Positions 1-5,941 are shown, counted from the stretch's first letter. The stretch is 7,909 nucleotides of DNA from an uncultured Eubacteriales bacterium (GCA_905210885.1 CAJLYO010000070.1:1-7909), one strand, 5' to 3'. A program made the numbers and translations. Notes: a model not told the origin generated them from the letters alone.

Positions 1-1
1 C

Positions 2-1207
2 CGCAGGCGTGAAATTGACAACCGCCCCCGTCGATTTGCCTATCCAATGCTGCTGCTGCAATTTTGCGTTAGGCAGATAATCGACTTTTTCAAGTCCCTG
101 CAAAAGGTGCAGACGCTCCGATTTTTTGTTGATATCAAAGGCGGTTTTTCGTTTTATGCAGTCAATGCGAAATTCCGACCAGTGGCGCAGAATATCCGCA
201 ACGCCCAAAACCATTGGCTCGCTGTTTATCAGAATATTGAAGTTACAGCCGAAGGAATCCATCAAAGGCGTGCTTTTATAAAGCTTTGACATTAGCTTTT
301 CCGGGTCTGTTCCGCGTTTTAGGTCAATCGTGATTTTAAGACCGTTTAAGTCGGTTTCATCGCGTATGTCCGAAATTTCCTTAAGCTTGTTTGCCTTTAT
401 AAGTTCTATAATCTTGTCGATTATAGCCTCAACCGTGGTGGAATAGGGTATTTCCGTTATTTCGATGCAGTTGTTCTTTTTATCGTAGTTATAGCGCGAA
501 CGCACCTTAACGCTGCCCTTGCCGGTTTTATATATTTTGCTCATTTCCTCTTTGTCGTACAAAAGCTCGCCGCCGGTGGAAAAATCCGGCGCTATAAGAT
601 GCTTTGAAACATCGCAGTTCGGGTTTTTAAGATATGCTGCCGCTGCGGCGCATACCTCTTTTAAGTTAAAGCTGCAGATATTTGACGCCATGCCGACTGC
701 AATACCCTGGTTTGAGTTTGTAAGAATACTGGGGTATTTAACGGGAAGCAGGACAGGCTCCTTCATTGTTCCGTCGTAGTTGTCGATAAAATCAACCACG
801 TCTTTGTCTATGTCGTCAAATACTTCGCGACATATGGGCGCAAGCTTTACTTCCGTGTAACGTGAAGCGGCGTACGCCATGTCACGTGAATATACCTTGC
901 CGAAGTTGCCTTTGCTGTCAACATAAGGGTGCAAAAGGGCGCCGTTTCCCTCGGTAAGGCGCACCATGGTTTCGTAAATTGCGCTGTCACCGTGAGGGTT
1001 AAGCTTCATCGTTTGTCCCACAACATTTGCGGATTTCGTTCTGCCGCCGTTTAAAAGCCCGGCTTTGTACATGGTGTACAACAGCTTTCGGTGAGATGGC
1101 TTTAAGCCGTCAATTTCCGGTATGGCTCTTGAAATAATAACGCTCATGGCATAGGGCATGTAGTTTTTTTCCAGAGTTTCTGTTATATGCTGCTGTGTAT
1201 GCTGCAT
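2..1207 (-). CDS. DNA topoisomerase (type IIA) subunit A, GyrA/ParC-like, partial (3' end beyond window)
   Basis: This is the breakage-reunion subunit of a type IIA topoisomerase, which cuts and rejoins DNA with a B-type ATPase partner. The frame is open for 402 codons from an ATG at 1207 to the left edge. The QRDR is PHGDSAIYE (residues 71-79), with Ser75 and Glu79 at the two usual quinolone-contact positions. The catalytic Arg-Tyr pair is R116-Y117 in ASRYTEVKL. The form KSANVVGQTMKLNPHGD matches the divergent clostridial topoisomerase A paralogue rather than textbook GyrA, so no symbol is given. The start lies 18 nt after the metK stop and the AAAGGAG site overlaps that stop, so the gene sits last in the metK operon. 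No B subunit gene is next to it. From about residue 376 (position 82 and lower) the sequence leaves the family; see findings. Confidence 0.9.
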   Translation of the reverse strand, partial: MQHTQQHITETLEKNYMPYAMSVIISRAIPEIDGLKPSHRKLLYTMYKAGLLNGGRTKSANVVGQTMKLNPHGDSAIYETMVRLTEGNGALLHPYVDSKGNFGKVYSRDMAYAASRYTEVKLAPICREVFDDIDKDVVDFIDNYDGTMKEPVLLPVKYPSILTNSNQGIAVGMASNICSFNLKEVCAAAAAYLKNPNCDVSKHLIAPDFSTGGELLYDKEEMSKIYKTGKGSVKVRSRYNYDKKNNCIEITEIPYSTTVEAIIDKIIELIKANKLKEISDIRDETDLNGLKITIDLKRGTDPEKLMSKLYKSTPLMDSFGCNFNILINSEPMVLGVADILRHWSEFRIDCIKRKTAFDINKKSERLHLLQGLEKVDYLPNAKLQQQHWIGKSTGAVVNFTPA

Positions 1208-1225
1208 TTTAAAAAGCTTTCTCCT

Positions 1226-2392
1226 TTACTTAAGTTGGTCAGCCTTGTCGCATTTTTCCCACGGCAGGTCAATGTCCGTTCTGCCGAAGTGTCCGTAAGC
1301 GGCTGTCTGTCTGTATATGGGGCGGCGCAGATTGAGCATATCTATAATTGCCGCCGGGCGGAAATCAAACACGCTTTCCACGCGCTTTTCTATTTCCGAA
1401 ACGGGAATTTTTTCCGTTCCGAAGGTATCTATACGTATGCTTAACGGTTTTGCTACGCCTATTGCGTATGAAACCTGAATTTCGCACTTATCCGCAAGCC
1501 CTGCCGCAACAACGTTTTTTGCGGCATAGCGCGCTGCGTAAGACGCGCTTCTGTCAACTTTCGTGGGGTCTTTGCCGGAGAATGCGCCGCCGCCGTGACG
1601 GGCATATCCGCCGTAGGTATCAACTATGATTTTTCTGCCGGTAAGTCCGCTGTCGCCGTGGGGACCGCCTATTACAAATTTACCGGTGGGGTTAACAAAT
1701 ATTTTCGTGTCCTTGTCCATTAAGTTTTCGGGAATTACTTCATTTATGACATGTTTTATAAGGTCTGCCTCTATACGGTCGTGAGTTACCTCTTCGCTGT
1801 GCTGAGTGGAAAGCACAATCGTGTCCACTCTCACCGGCTTGCCGTTGTCGTATTCAACGGTAACCTGACTTTTTCCGTCGGGGCGCAGGTAATCTACGAT
1901 GCCCTGTTTGCGCACATCGGTAAGACGGCGCGCAAGCTTGTGCGCCAAAGCGATAGGCATAGGCATAAGCTCCGGAGTTTCGTTGCAGGCATAGCCAAAC
2001 ATCATTCCCTGGTCGCCGGCGCCTGTGTCATAAGCGTCAGCCTCACCCTGTTTTGCTTCAAGGGATTTGTCAACACCCAAAGCAATATCTGCCGACTGGT
2101 CGTCGATCGCCGTTATAACTGCGCAGGTGTCGCAGTCAAAGCCGTACTTTGCTCTGTCATAGCCTATTTCGCGTATTGTGTCGCGTGCAACTTTCTGAAT
2201 GTCGACATAGCATTTTGTGGATATTTCACCCATAACAAGCACAAGCCCGGTTGTGCACGCAACTTCGCATGCAACACGCGCCTGCGGGTCTTTTTTATAT
2301 ATTTCGTCCAAAACGGCATCGGAAATGGCGTCGCATATTTTATCCGGATGTCCTTCCGTTACCGATTCGGATGTAAAAAACTTTCTTTCCAT
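1226..2392 (-). CDS. metK: S-adenosylmethionine synthetase (methionine adenosyltransferase)
   Basis: MetK makes S-adenosylmethionine from methionine and ATP with release of phosphate and diphosphate; it is a cytosolic tetramer. The 388-residue product has the normal family length and is complete. Visible signatures are FTSESVTEGHPDKICD (residues 6-21, His15 and Asp17 for ATP and Mg), GAGDQG (124-129), GGPHGDSGLTGRK (242-254) and HGGGAFSGKDPTKVDRSA (266-283). The ATG at 2392 is preceded by GAGGAGA with 9 nt spacing. A longer reading from a TTG at 2410 would place the start inside this Shine-Dalgarno, so it is rejected. The upstream membrane protein gene ends inside the same ribosome binding site (TGA at 2409-2407), which suggests translational coupling. 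The topoisomerase gene follows 18 nt downstream. Confidence 0.98.
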   Translation of the reverse strand: MERKFFTSESVTEGHPDKICDAISDAVLDEIYKKDPQARVACEVACTTGLVLVMGEISTKCYVDIQKVARDTIREIGYDRAKYGFDCDTCAVITAIDDQSADIALGVDKSLEAKQGEADAYDTGAGDQGMMFGYACNETPELMPMPIALAHKLARRLTDVRKQGIVDYLRPDGKSQVTVEYDNGKPVRVDTIVLSTQHSEEVTHDRIEADLIKHVINEVIPENLMDKDTKIFVNPTGKFVIGGPHGDSGLTGRKIIVDTYGGYARHGGGAFSGKDPTKVDRSASYAARYAAKNVVAAGLADKCEIQVSYAIGVAKPLSIRIDTFGTEKIPVSEIEKRVESVFDFRPAAIIDMLNLRRPIYRQTAAYGHFGRTDIDLPWEKCDKADQLK

Positions 2393-2406
2393 AATACTCT
2401 TTCTCC

Positions 2407-2901
2407 TCAAAAAATAAATTTAATTCCGGCAAGCACTCCGGAGGAAACAAGCGTGATAATTGCGCCGGCGATAATTACGCCTATTCCGATTGACGGAAGC
2501 GCGTTTTTGTATCTTAAGTCAAGTATGGAGGCAATAAACGCTCCGGTCCATGCTCCTGTTCCCGGCAGGGGGATCGCAACAAACAGCGCAAGTCCCCAAA
2601 ACTCGTATTTTAAAACTTTGTCCTTGTTTTTTTCGATTTTTCTGTCAAGTGCCGCCACTATTTTCGTAAAACAGCGGCGTTTTTTCATCCACTTAAACAG
2701 CGGACGCGCCAGCGCAAGCACAAACGGCAACGGAAGCATATTTCCGATAACCGCCATTATATACGCTAAAAGCGGCTGCATTCCTTTTGCAATAAAAATC
2801 GGTATTGCCGCTCTGAGCTCCGTCAGCGGCAGCATGGATAAAAACATTACGCCAAGTTCGTTAGGCAAGCTTTTGCCGAAATCAATAATTTGCTGTATCA
2901 T
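2407..2901 (-). CDS. Small multidrug export family membrane protein (COG2426-like)
   Basis: A 164-residue integral membrane protein that resembles the family annotated as 'small multi-drug export protein'; the real substrate of that family is not established. The most family-like stretches are PLTELRAAIP (residues 25-34), a hydrophobic segment at 42-66, a basic/amphipathic cytoplasmic stretch at 70-98 (KKRR, then DRKIEKNKDK), the glycine-proline loop AIPLPGTGAWTGA (109-121) and a last hydrophobic helix at 136-162. The ATG at 2901 is chosen because the family begins near here and GGGGG sits 5 nt upstream. A longer reading from 2976 would start upstream of the promoter at 2960-2932 and is rejected. 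It is the first gene of the operon with metK and the topoisomerase; its stop overlaps the metK ribosome binding site. Confidence 0.85.
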   Translation of the reverse strand: MIQQIIDFGKSLPNELGVMFLSMLPLTELRAAIPIFIAKGMQPLLAYIMAVIGNMLPLPFVLALARPLFKWMKKRRCFTKIVAALDRKIEKNKDKVLKYEFWGLALFVAIPLPGTGAWTGAFIASILDLRYKNALPSIGIGVIIAGAIITLVSSGVLAGIKFIF

Positions 2902-2931
2902 TTTAGCCCCCGATATAATTAATCGAATATA

Positions 2932-2960
2932 ATTATATAACATAATGAAAGAAAAATCAA
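2932..2960 (-). promoter_or_regulatory. Sigma-A type promoter for the membrane protein-metK-topoisomerase operon
   Basis: On the minus strand, TTGATT (2960-2955) is followed after exactly 17 bp by TATAAT (2937-2932). This predicts a start near 2925 and a leader of about 25 nt before the ATG at 2901. No riboswitch-sized leader (SAM or T-box) fits in that space, so metK control by such an element is not seen here. Confidence 0.75.
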
Positions 2961-2983
2961 TATTTTTGTGTGACAAATTTTTC

Positions 2984-3012
2984 TTGTAAACGACACGAAA
3001 GTATTGTATAAT
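2984..3012 (+). promoter_or_regulatory. Sigma-A type promoter for the WG-repeat lipoprotein gene
   Basis: TTGTAA (2984-2989) and a perfect TATAAT (3007-3012) are spaced by 17 bp, 21 bp upstream of the ATG at 3033. It is divergent from the operon promoter at 2960-2932; the two -35 boxes are only 23 bp apart. Confidence 0.75.
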
Positions 3013-3032
3013 AGACGGGAGGTGAAATACAG

Positions 3033-3992
3033 ATGAAAAAAATTGTTTTGATTATATGTGCACTGCTTACACTTTCCGGATGTTCGGCAGCAAAAAAAGA
3101 AGAAGTGAAAACTCATGATTTTTATTCGATTTATGAAAATTACAATGTAGTGGGAAACGGTATATACATTGTGGGCAAGGATAAAAAATTCGGAATCGCC
3201 GACAGCAAAAGCGGCAAGGTGTATCTTGACCTTGATTACGACAGGCTCGAGAAAATCGATGAAAACAGGGTGCTTGCTGCAAAAGACGGACATTTTTCGC
3301 TTTTGTCGTCAATCGGCGCACTGCTTAAGGATTTGGGCGACTACGGAAATATAAGAATTTACAGAAACGGAAATGAAATCAGACTTTTAACGTACAACGA
3401 CGACTACTACACACTCTTGTCTGCGGACGGAAGCCTTATAACTGACCTCGGAAAATTTGACGAGCTTATGCTTGATTATGTGTCAAACGACCGCTATGTG
3501 ATAAAACGCGGCACATTGTACACGGTTATAGACGAAAACGGCGATAAAATCTCAAATCTCGGACGGTACGATGTACTTACGCCTGTTTTTGAGACGAACG
3601 CATATATTGTTTCGTCGGGTGGCAAAAAGGGCGTTATTAATCCAAACGGCGTTACCGTTATAAGCATTACTCATGAGGATTTGTGGAAGGCAAAGAAAAA
3701 TTCATGCTTTGTTGTGTCGGACGGCGGAAAGCTCGGCGCATATGCCTCAAACGGCACTCAGATAATTAAGCCGGAATATGAAGGACTTGAAGGGCATGAA
3801 CGCTGCTTTGCGGCAACGAAGGACGGCAAGGTGGGCATAATTGCGGTTGACGGTACCGTGCTTGCACCGTGCGAATATACCGATTTAAATGTTGTAAAGT
3901 CGGATAATGCCGAGTTTTCGGGTACGATGAATAAGGATAACACGGTGCACAGCTTTAAGTATACCGATGACGGCTTTAATATTTCGGAATAA
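3033..3992 (+). CDS. Lipoprotein with degenerate WG-type repeats
   Basis: A 319-residue exported protein. The N-terminus MKKIVLIICALLTLSGC is a type II signal peptide with lipobox LSGC, predicting cleavage before Cys17 and lipid anchoring to the membrane. After that come repeats of the WG/KWG type (K-x-G-[IV]-x-x-x-x-G, followed by tyrosine- and aspartate-rich turns). Clear examples are KFGIADSKSG (about 52-61), KKGVINPNG, KLGAYASNGTQIIKPEYEG and KVGIIAVDGTVLAPCEY near the C-terminus. Such repeats usually form a beta-propeller-like or solenoid surface domain; no enzyme motif is visible. The Shine-Dalgarno GGGAGGTG lies 8 nt before the ATG. There is no terminator before the tRNA promoter, so its transcript probably runs on through the tRNA to the hairpin at 4126-4163. 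The role is unknown. Confidence 0.85.
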   Translation: MKKIVLIICALLTLSGCSAAKKEEVKTHDFYSIYENYNVVGNGIYIVGKDKKFGIADSKSGKVYLDLDYDRLEKIDENRVLAAKDGHFSLLSSIGALLKDLGDYGNIRIYRNGNEIRLLTYNDDYYTLLSADGSLITDLGKFDELMLDYVSNDRYVIKRGTLYTVIDENGDKISNLGRYDVLTPVFETNAYIVSSGGKKGVINPNGVTVISITHEDLWKAKKNSCFVVSDGGKLGAYASNGTQIIKPEYEGLEGHERCFAATKDGKVGIIAVDGTVLAPCEYTDLNVVKSDNAEFSGTMNKDNTVHSFKYTDDGFNISE

Positions 3993-4005
3993 TTTTAAAA
4001 ATGTA

Positions 4006-4034
4006 TTGACTTTTTTGAAAACTTGTATTATAAT
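4006..4034 (+). promoter_or_regulatory. Promoter of tRNA-Thr
   Basis: TTGACT (4006-4011), 17 bp, then perfect TATAAT (4029-4034), ending 17 bp before the mature 5' end of the tRNA at 4052. Confidence 0.85.
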
Positions 4035-4051
4035 ATCAAGGTAGCTGTTTT

Positions 4052-4127
4052 GCTGTCTTAGCTCAGCAGGCAGAGCACTTCCTTGGTAAGGAAGAGGTCG
4101 GCAGTTCGAATCTGCTAGACAGCTCCA
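4052..4127 (+). tRNA. tRNA-Thr (anticodon GGT), CCA encoded
   Basis: All arms fold by eye. The acceptor is GCTGTCT (4052-4058) with AGACAGC (4117-4123), discriminator T and encoded CCA (4125-4127). The D-stem is GCTC/GAGC (4061-4064/4073-4076). The anticodon stem is CTTCC/GGAAG (4078-4082/4090-4094) around loop TTGGTAA, giving anticodon GGT (4085-4087), which reads ACC. The variable loop is AGGTC and the T-arm is GGCAG-TTCGAAT-CTGCT with one G-T pair. Length 76 nt. The recombinase remnant next door suggests this locus was the target of an integrating element. Confidence 0.97.
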
Positions 4128-4163
4128 TAGAAAAAACCGCTTTGTTAAGCGGTTTTTTCTATG
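4126..4163 (+). terminator. Rho-independent terminator after tRNA-Thr
   Basis: A perfect 15-bp stem (4126-4140 with 4149-4163), extendable by two A-T pairs inside, leaves a TGTT loop at 4143-4146. The GC core CCGC/GCGG is followed by TTTTTT. The left arm begins with the last two bases (CA) of the tRNA CCA end, so the hairpin abuts the mature 3' end directly. The stem is symmetric enough to work in both directions. Confidence 0.9.
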
Positions 4164-4178
4164 TTCGGAACAAAAAAT

Positions 4179-4201
4179 AACGCCCTCAAAAACGGGGCGT
4201 T
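4179..4201. terminator. Bidirectional terminator between tRNA and recombinase remnant
   Basis: AACGCCC (4179-4185) pairs with GGGCGTT (4195-4201). T runs follow on the plus strand (GTTTTTG) and on the minus strand (ATTTTTTG). It would end leftward transcription from the recombinase remnant, whose stop is 25 nt away. Confidence 0.75.
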
Positions 4202-4211
4202 TTTGTGTCAA

Positions 4212-4231
4212 TGACTAACATTTGACTAACA
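4212..4231. repeat. Left copy of 20-bp direct repeat (integrase arm-type or att-like site)
   Basis: TGACTAACATTTGACTAACA is identical to 7775-7794. Each copy is itself a near-perfect tandem of an 11-mer (TTTGACTAACA). This copy overlaps the stop codon of the recombinase remnant (4228-4226). Tandem and inverted 11-bp units at both ends of an island next to a tyrosine recombinase are what arm-type recombinase binding sites look like. The strand-exchange core is not identified. Confidence 0.75.
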
Positions 4232-4816
4232 CTGTTTAATTTTTCTGTCTTCTAAAATTTCGATCAGGCTCTCGCTTGCGGCTCTGTCGCTTTCTTTTAA
4301 GGCATGGGCATATATATTCATTGTGGTTGAAGTTTGGCTGTGTCCGAGCCTTGCCGCCACCGTGCGCACGTCTATCGCCTTTGATATAAGAAGCGTAGCC
4401 GTTGTATGCCTTAAGCCGTGCAGAGGAATGTCAGGCAATAATAATTCTTTTTTATCCTCTGGGCGTATTTTCTCGCTGCTCATAACTTTATCATTATGCT
4501 TTTTGATTATATCCTTAAATGTGTGGTACGGCGTGTAATAGTTCATTTGCTTGCCGTTTACCTGTGTAAAAAGATAATTTGTGTTATGCCAGTAGCTGCC
4601 CGGTCTTAGGCGTTCGGCGGCTTGTGCCTTGCGGTACTGCTTTATAAGCTCCGTTAATGATTGCGGTATGGTTATGGTTCTTATTGATGAGTGGGTCTTA
4701 GGCGCTTTTGTTATCTGTTTTCCGTATAAAACGCTTGTTGACTTGTTAATGCTGATAGTGTTGTTTTTATAGTCTATATAATATCCTTTATGGCGTCTAT
4801 TTCGTGCTGCAGCTCC
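4226..4816 (-). pseudogene. Tyrosine recombinase (phage/ICE integrase), 5'-truncated remnant
   Basis: The last ~185 residues of a tyrosine recombinase, against roughly 380-400 for full-length relatives. Recognisable sequence begins about 4785-4775 (IDYKNNTISINKSTS). It then shows the beta-hairpin lysine region APKTHSSIRTITI, box II HGLRHTTATLL (H-x-x-R), LGHSQTSTTMNIYAHAL with the box II His and the nucleophilic Tyr, and the end KIKQC. The first catalytic arginine region (usually TGMRRGE), the core-binding domain and the arm-binding domain are missing. No start codon with a ribosome site exists at the break; the first in-frame ATG is at 4546. It points toward the tRNA, the usual layout for an element at a tRNA target. 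It should be catalytically dead. Upstream it runs in another frame into the small gene at 4878-4774. Confidence 0.88.
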
Positions 4817-4878
4817 TCAGACATTCTCGTTAACTCCTTTAACTCCTTGATTTTGCTTTGTAAGTTGGTTTCACTCAT
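4774..4878 (-). pseudogene. 5' fragment of a small coiled-coil protein gene, fused to the recombinase remnant
   Basis: A 34-codon frame, rich in Lys and Glu (KIKELKELTRMSEELQ, then HEIDAIKD). It has a good Shine-Dalgarno (AAGGAG, 11 nt before the ATG) and ends at TAG 4776-4774. The pattern recalls the N-terminus of small proteins common on clostridial phages and conjugative elements, which run on for some 60-90 more residues after 'AIKDxIK'. Here the family-like sequence ends at D32 and recombinase sequence begins a few bases later in a different frame. This is read as a deletion that joined two genes. It could still be translated as a short peptide. Family assignment is from memory of the pattern and uncertain. 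Confidence 0.55.
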
Positions 4879-4960
4879 CTTATTTTACTCCTTTCTGTTT
4901 TTCGCTCTCTTGAGCTTACGAGTATATCATACACGATGTCGAGAGTATATTTAATAGCGG

Positions 4961-5019
4961 ACATGCACGAAAAAGAATGTATATATTTGTGCGTGTTGTA
5001 CACTCGACAGCGTGCATGT
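4961..5019. repeat. 9-bp inverted repeat flanking and overlapping the first toxin promoter
   Basis: ACATGCACG (4961-4969) and CGTGCATGT (5011-5019) are perfect inverted copies, 41 bp apart. The right arm lies inside the 17-bp spacer of the promoter at 5004-5032. The segment between contains a second small palindrome, GTGT-TGT-ACAC (4993-5003). Two copies of GAGTATAT (4920-4927 and 4943-4950) lie just to the left. It could be an operator, for example for the XRE protein encoded at 5283; that link is inference. Confidence 0.45.
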
Positions 5020-5032
5020 GTTATAGTATAAT
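5004..5032 (+). promoter_or_regulatory. Promoter of type I-like toxin locus 1
   Basis: TCGACA (5004-5009), 17 bp, perfect TATAAT (5027-5032). The leader to the ATG at 5094 would be about 55 nt. Confidence 0.75.
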
Positions 5033-5093
5033 GTTGCTGTAGTTAAGGGGCGGTGGCGACTGTTCCGACACCTCGTAGAAAGGGGTGTTGCTT

Positions 5094-5258
5094 ATGGAGT
5101 ATATAATTGAATTACTGATACTTATTGTGGTATTGGAAATTATAAGAAACATAAAGACACAGTCGCCCATTCTGCACAATGAGCGACTGTTAAAAATAGT
5201 TCTTTGCGGAACGCCAAAACTGTTCCTTTTCCACACTCATATTATCACGATAAATTAA
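5094..5258 (+). CDS. Small hydrophobic peptide, candidate type I (holin-like) toxin, locus 1
   Basis: A 54-codon frame starting MEYIIELLILIVVLEIIRNI. Residues 3-17 are a strongly hydrophobic segment followed by basic and polar residues, as in the short membrane toxins of Firmicute type I systems (the 'putative holin-like toxin' group). AAAGGGG lies 8 nt before the ATG. An 8-bp hairpin, ACAGTCGC (5159-5166) with GCGACTGT (5183-5190), falls inside the frame after codon 21. In most relatives the peptide stops at or before such a hairpin, so the last ~30 codons may be a later read-on. A convergent antisense promoter lies at 5267-5239. Start block GAAAGGGG-NNN-TGCTTATG and 3' block AAAAATAGTT are shared with locus 2. 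Membrane toxicity is inferred. Confidence 0.6.
   Translation: MEYIIELLILIVVLEIIRNIKTQSPILHNERLLKIVLCGTPKLFLFHTHIITIN
5150..5232 (-). ncRNA. Predicted antisense RNA (antitoxin candidate) of locus 1
   Basis: The minus-strand promoter at 5267-5239 predicts a transcript starting near 5232 and running back over the 3' half of the toxin message. It contains a first hairpin GGAAC...GTTCC (5225-5221 with 5212-5208). It then has the long hairpin ACAGTCGC...GCGACTGT (5190-5183 with 5166-5159), followed by GTCTTTAT, where it could end. The ends are estimates. The layout matches known type I pairs in which the antisense RNA overlaps the 3' end of the toxin mRNA. Confidence 0.45.
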
Positions 5259-5267
5259 ATATGTCAA
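5239..5267 (-). promoter_or_regulatory. Convergent antisense promoter of locus 1
   Basis: On the minus strand, consensus TTGACA (5267-5262), 17 bp, then TAATAT (5244-5239). It overlaps the leader of the XRE gene; the -35 box abuts that gene's Shine-Dalgarno. Confidence 0.6.
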
Positions 5268-5282
5268 GGGGGAATTTGAAAA

Positions 5283-5492
5283 ATGCCAATAAAATACGAT
5301 AAATTATTAAAGCTGCTGAAAGATAGAGGATATACAACTTACAGAATACGCAAGGAAAATATTATGAGTCAATCGGCATTTCAAAAAATCAGAACGGGAA
5401 CGGGAGATATAGACACTCGCACTATATCTAAACTATGTAAAATTCTTGATTGTCAGCCGGGCGATATCATGGAATTTGTGAAAGAGGATTAA
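5283..5492 (+). CDS. Small XRE/Cro-type helix-turn-helix regulator
   Basis: A 69-residue DNA-binding protein consisting of essentially one Cro/C1-type helix-turn-helix domain. MPIKYDKLLKLLKDRGYTTYRIRKE forms helix 1. SQSAFQKIRTGTGDIDTRTISKLCKILDCQPGDI carries helices 2-4 with the family ending 'LC-x-x-L-x-C-x-P-x-D-I-[ML]-x-[FY]'. This compact form is frequent in Firmicute phages, conjugative elements and chromosomal islands. GGGGG lies 10 nt before the ATG. No convincing promoter of its own is seen, so it may be read from the toxin promoter at 5004. It sits 24 nt after the locus 1 peptide. The target is unknown; the inverted repeat at 4961-5019 is the nearest candidate operator. Confidence 0.85.
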   Translation: MPIKYDKLLKLLKDRGYTTYRIRKENIMSQSAFQKIRTGTGDIDTRTISKLCKILDCQPGDIMEFVKED

Positions 5493-5536
5493 CCGTTACG
5501 GCTTCCGTTGACTATCGTTAAATTTTGCTCTCTGCC

Positions 5537-5563
5537 GATGGTGTCGCGAAACACGACTCCATC
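5537..5563. repeat. Short imperfect palindrome in the gene-free stretch 5493-5570
   Basis: GATGGTGTCG (5537-5546) pairs with CGACTCCATC (5554-5563) with one T-T mismatch and a 7-nt loop. It has no T run on either strand, so it is not a normal terminator. No gene is supported between 5493 and 5570. Confidence 0.4.
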
Positions 5564-5570
5564 TTTGTGC

Positions 5571-5720
5571 ATACTTGTCCGCCCACTTGAAAAAGGCAAA
5601 AAAACGCTTATACAGGACGTAGCGGCACAGCGTGGGCAAAAGGGGTCTTAAAACGGGTACATTAAAAACGCCGTAGAAACGAAAATAAAAGCCGACACGG
5701 GCAAGGACACAGAATTATAA
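5571..5720 (+). pseudogene. Remnant of a ribbon-helix-helix (Arc-like) antitoxin/regulator
   Basis: The frame reads ILVRPLEKGKKTLIQDVAAQ, then RGQKGS, a TAA at 5649-5651, then NGYIKNAVETKIKADTGKDT and EL, ending at TAA 5718-5720. It fits the C-terminal two thirds of small Arc-type proteins ('GKKxLIQxxAxxxGxSxNGYIxxAVxxKIxxDTG'). There is no start codon, and the N-terminal beta-strand is not recognisable upstream. The damage centres on CAAAAGGGGTCTTAAAAC, where the family has about 'GQSLNG'. Longer A and G runs than expected suggest slippage-type insertions that keep the frame but create the stop. A terminator follows directly, overlapping the stop. Confidence 0.65.
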
Positions 5721-5735
5721 GCCTGTGTCTTTTTT
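5703..5735 (+). terminator. Terminator after the ribbon-helix-helix remnant
   Basis: GACACAG (5706-5712) pairs with CTGTGTC (5723-5729), followed by TTTTTT. The stem is extended by A-T pairs outside. The remnant's stop codon lies in the loop. Confidence 0.8.
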
Positions 5736-5789
5736 GTTGCGCTCAAGAGTCCGGCAGCACATAGCATGTTGGCAATAACTGAAACGCAC

Positions 5790-5818
5790 TTGAATATTTG
5801 CGGAAAATGTTGTATAAT
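5790..5818 (+). promoter_or_regulatory. Promoter of type I-like toxin locus 2
   Basis: TTGAAT (5790-5795), 17 bp, perfect TATAAT (5813-5818). The leader of about 117 nt to the ATG at 5942 holds two tight hairpins: TCGGA-GTAA-TCCGA (5827-5840) and CGGTG-TTCA-CACCG (5863-5876). Confidence 0.7.
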
Positions 5819-5941
5819 GATTTTTGTCGGAGTAATCCGATGTCAAAGGTAAGACTTCTTAGCGGTGTTCACACCGGCGGTTATGCCCGAACTTTTATAT
5901 TCACAGGCAGAAATGCCGAGTCTATGAAAGGGGGCATGCTT

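Noticed and set aside
1751..2932. 393-codon plus-strand open frame opposite metK and the membrane protein gene
   Set aside because: It is the antisense shadow of two convincing genes, has no ribosome site and shows a low-complexity, cysteine- and phenylalanine-rich composition.
4918..4960. Leftward promoter for the truncated small gene at 4878
   Set aside because: TATACT and TATGAT boxes exist on the minus strand, but none has an acceptable -35 box at 16-18 bp.
5489..5572. 27-codon minus-strand frame starting MHKDGVVFRDTIG
   Set aside because: It looks protein-like, but it has no Shine-Dalgarno or promoter and overlaps the XRE gene end; composition alone is not enough.
4907..5749. CTCTTGAGC (4907-4915) and GCTCAAGAG (5741-5749) as terminal inverted repeats
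   Set aside because: Nine-bp inverted matches this far apart are expected many times by chance in an 8-kb window, and no transposase lies between them.
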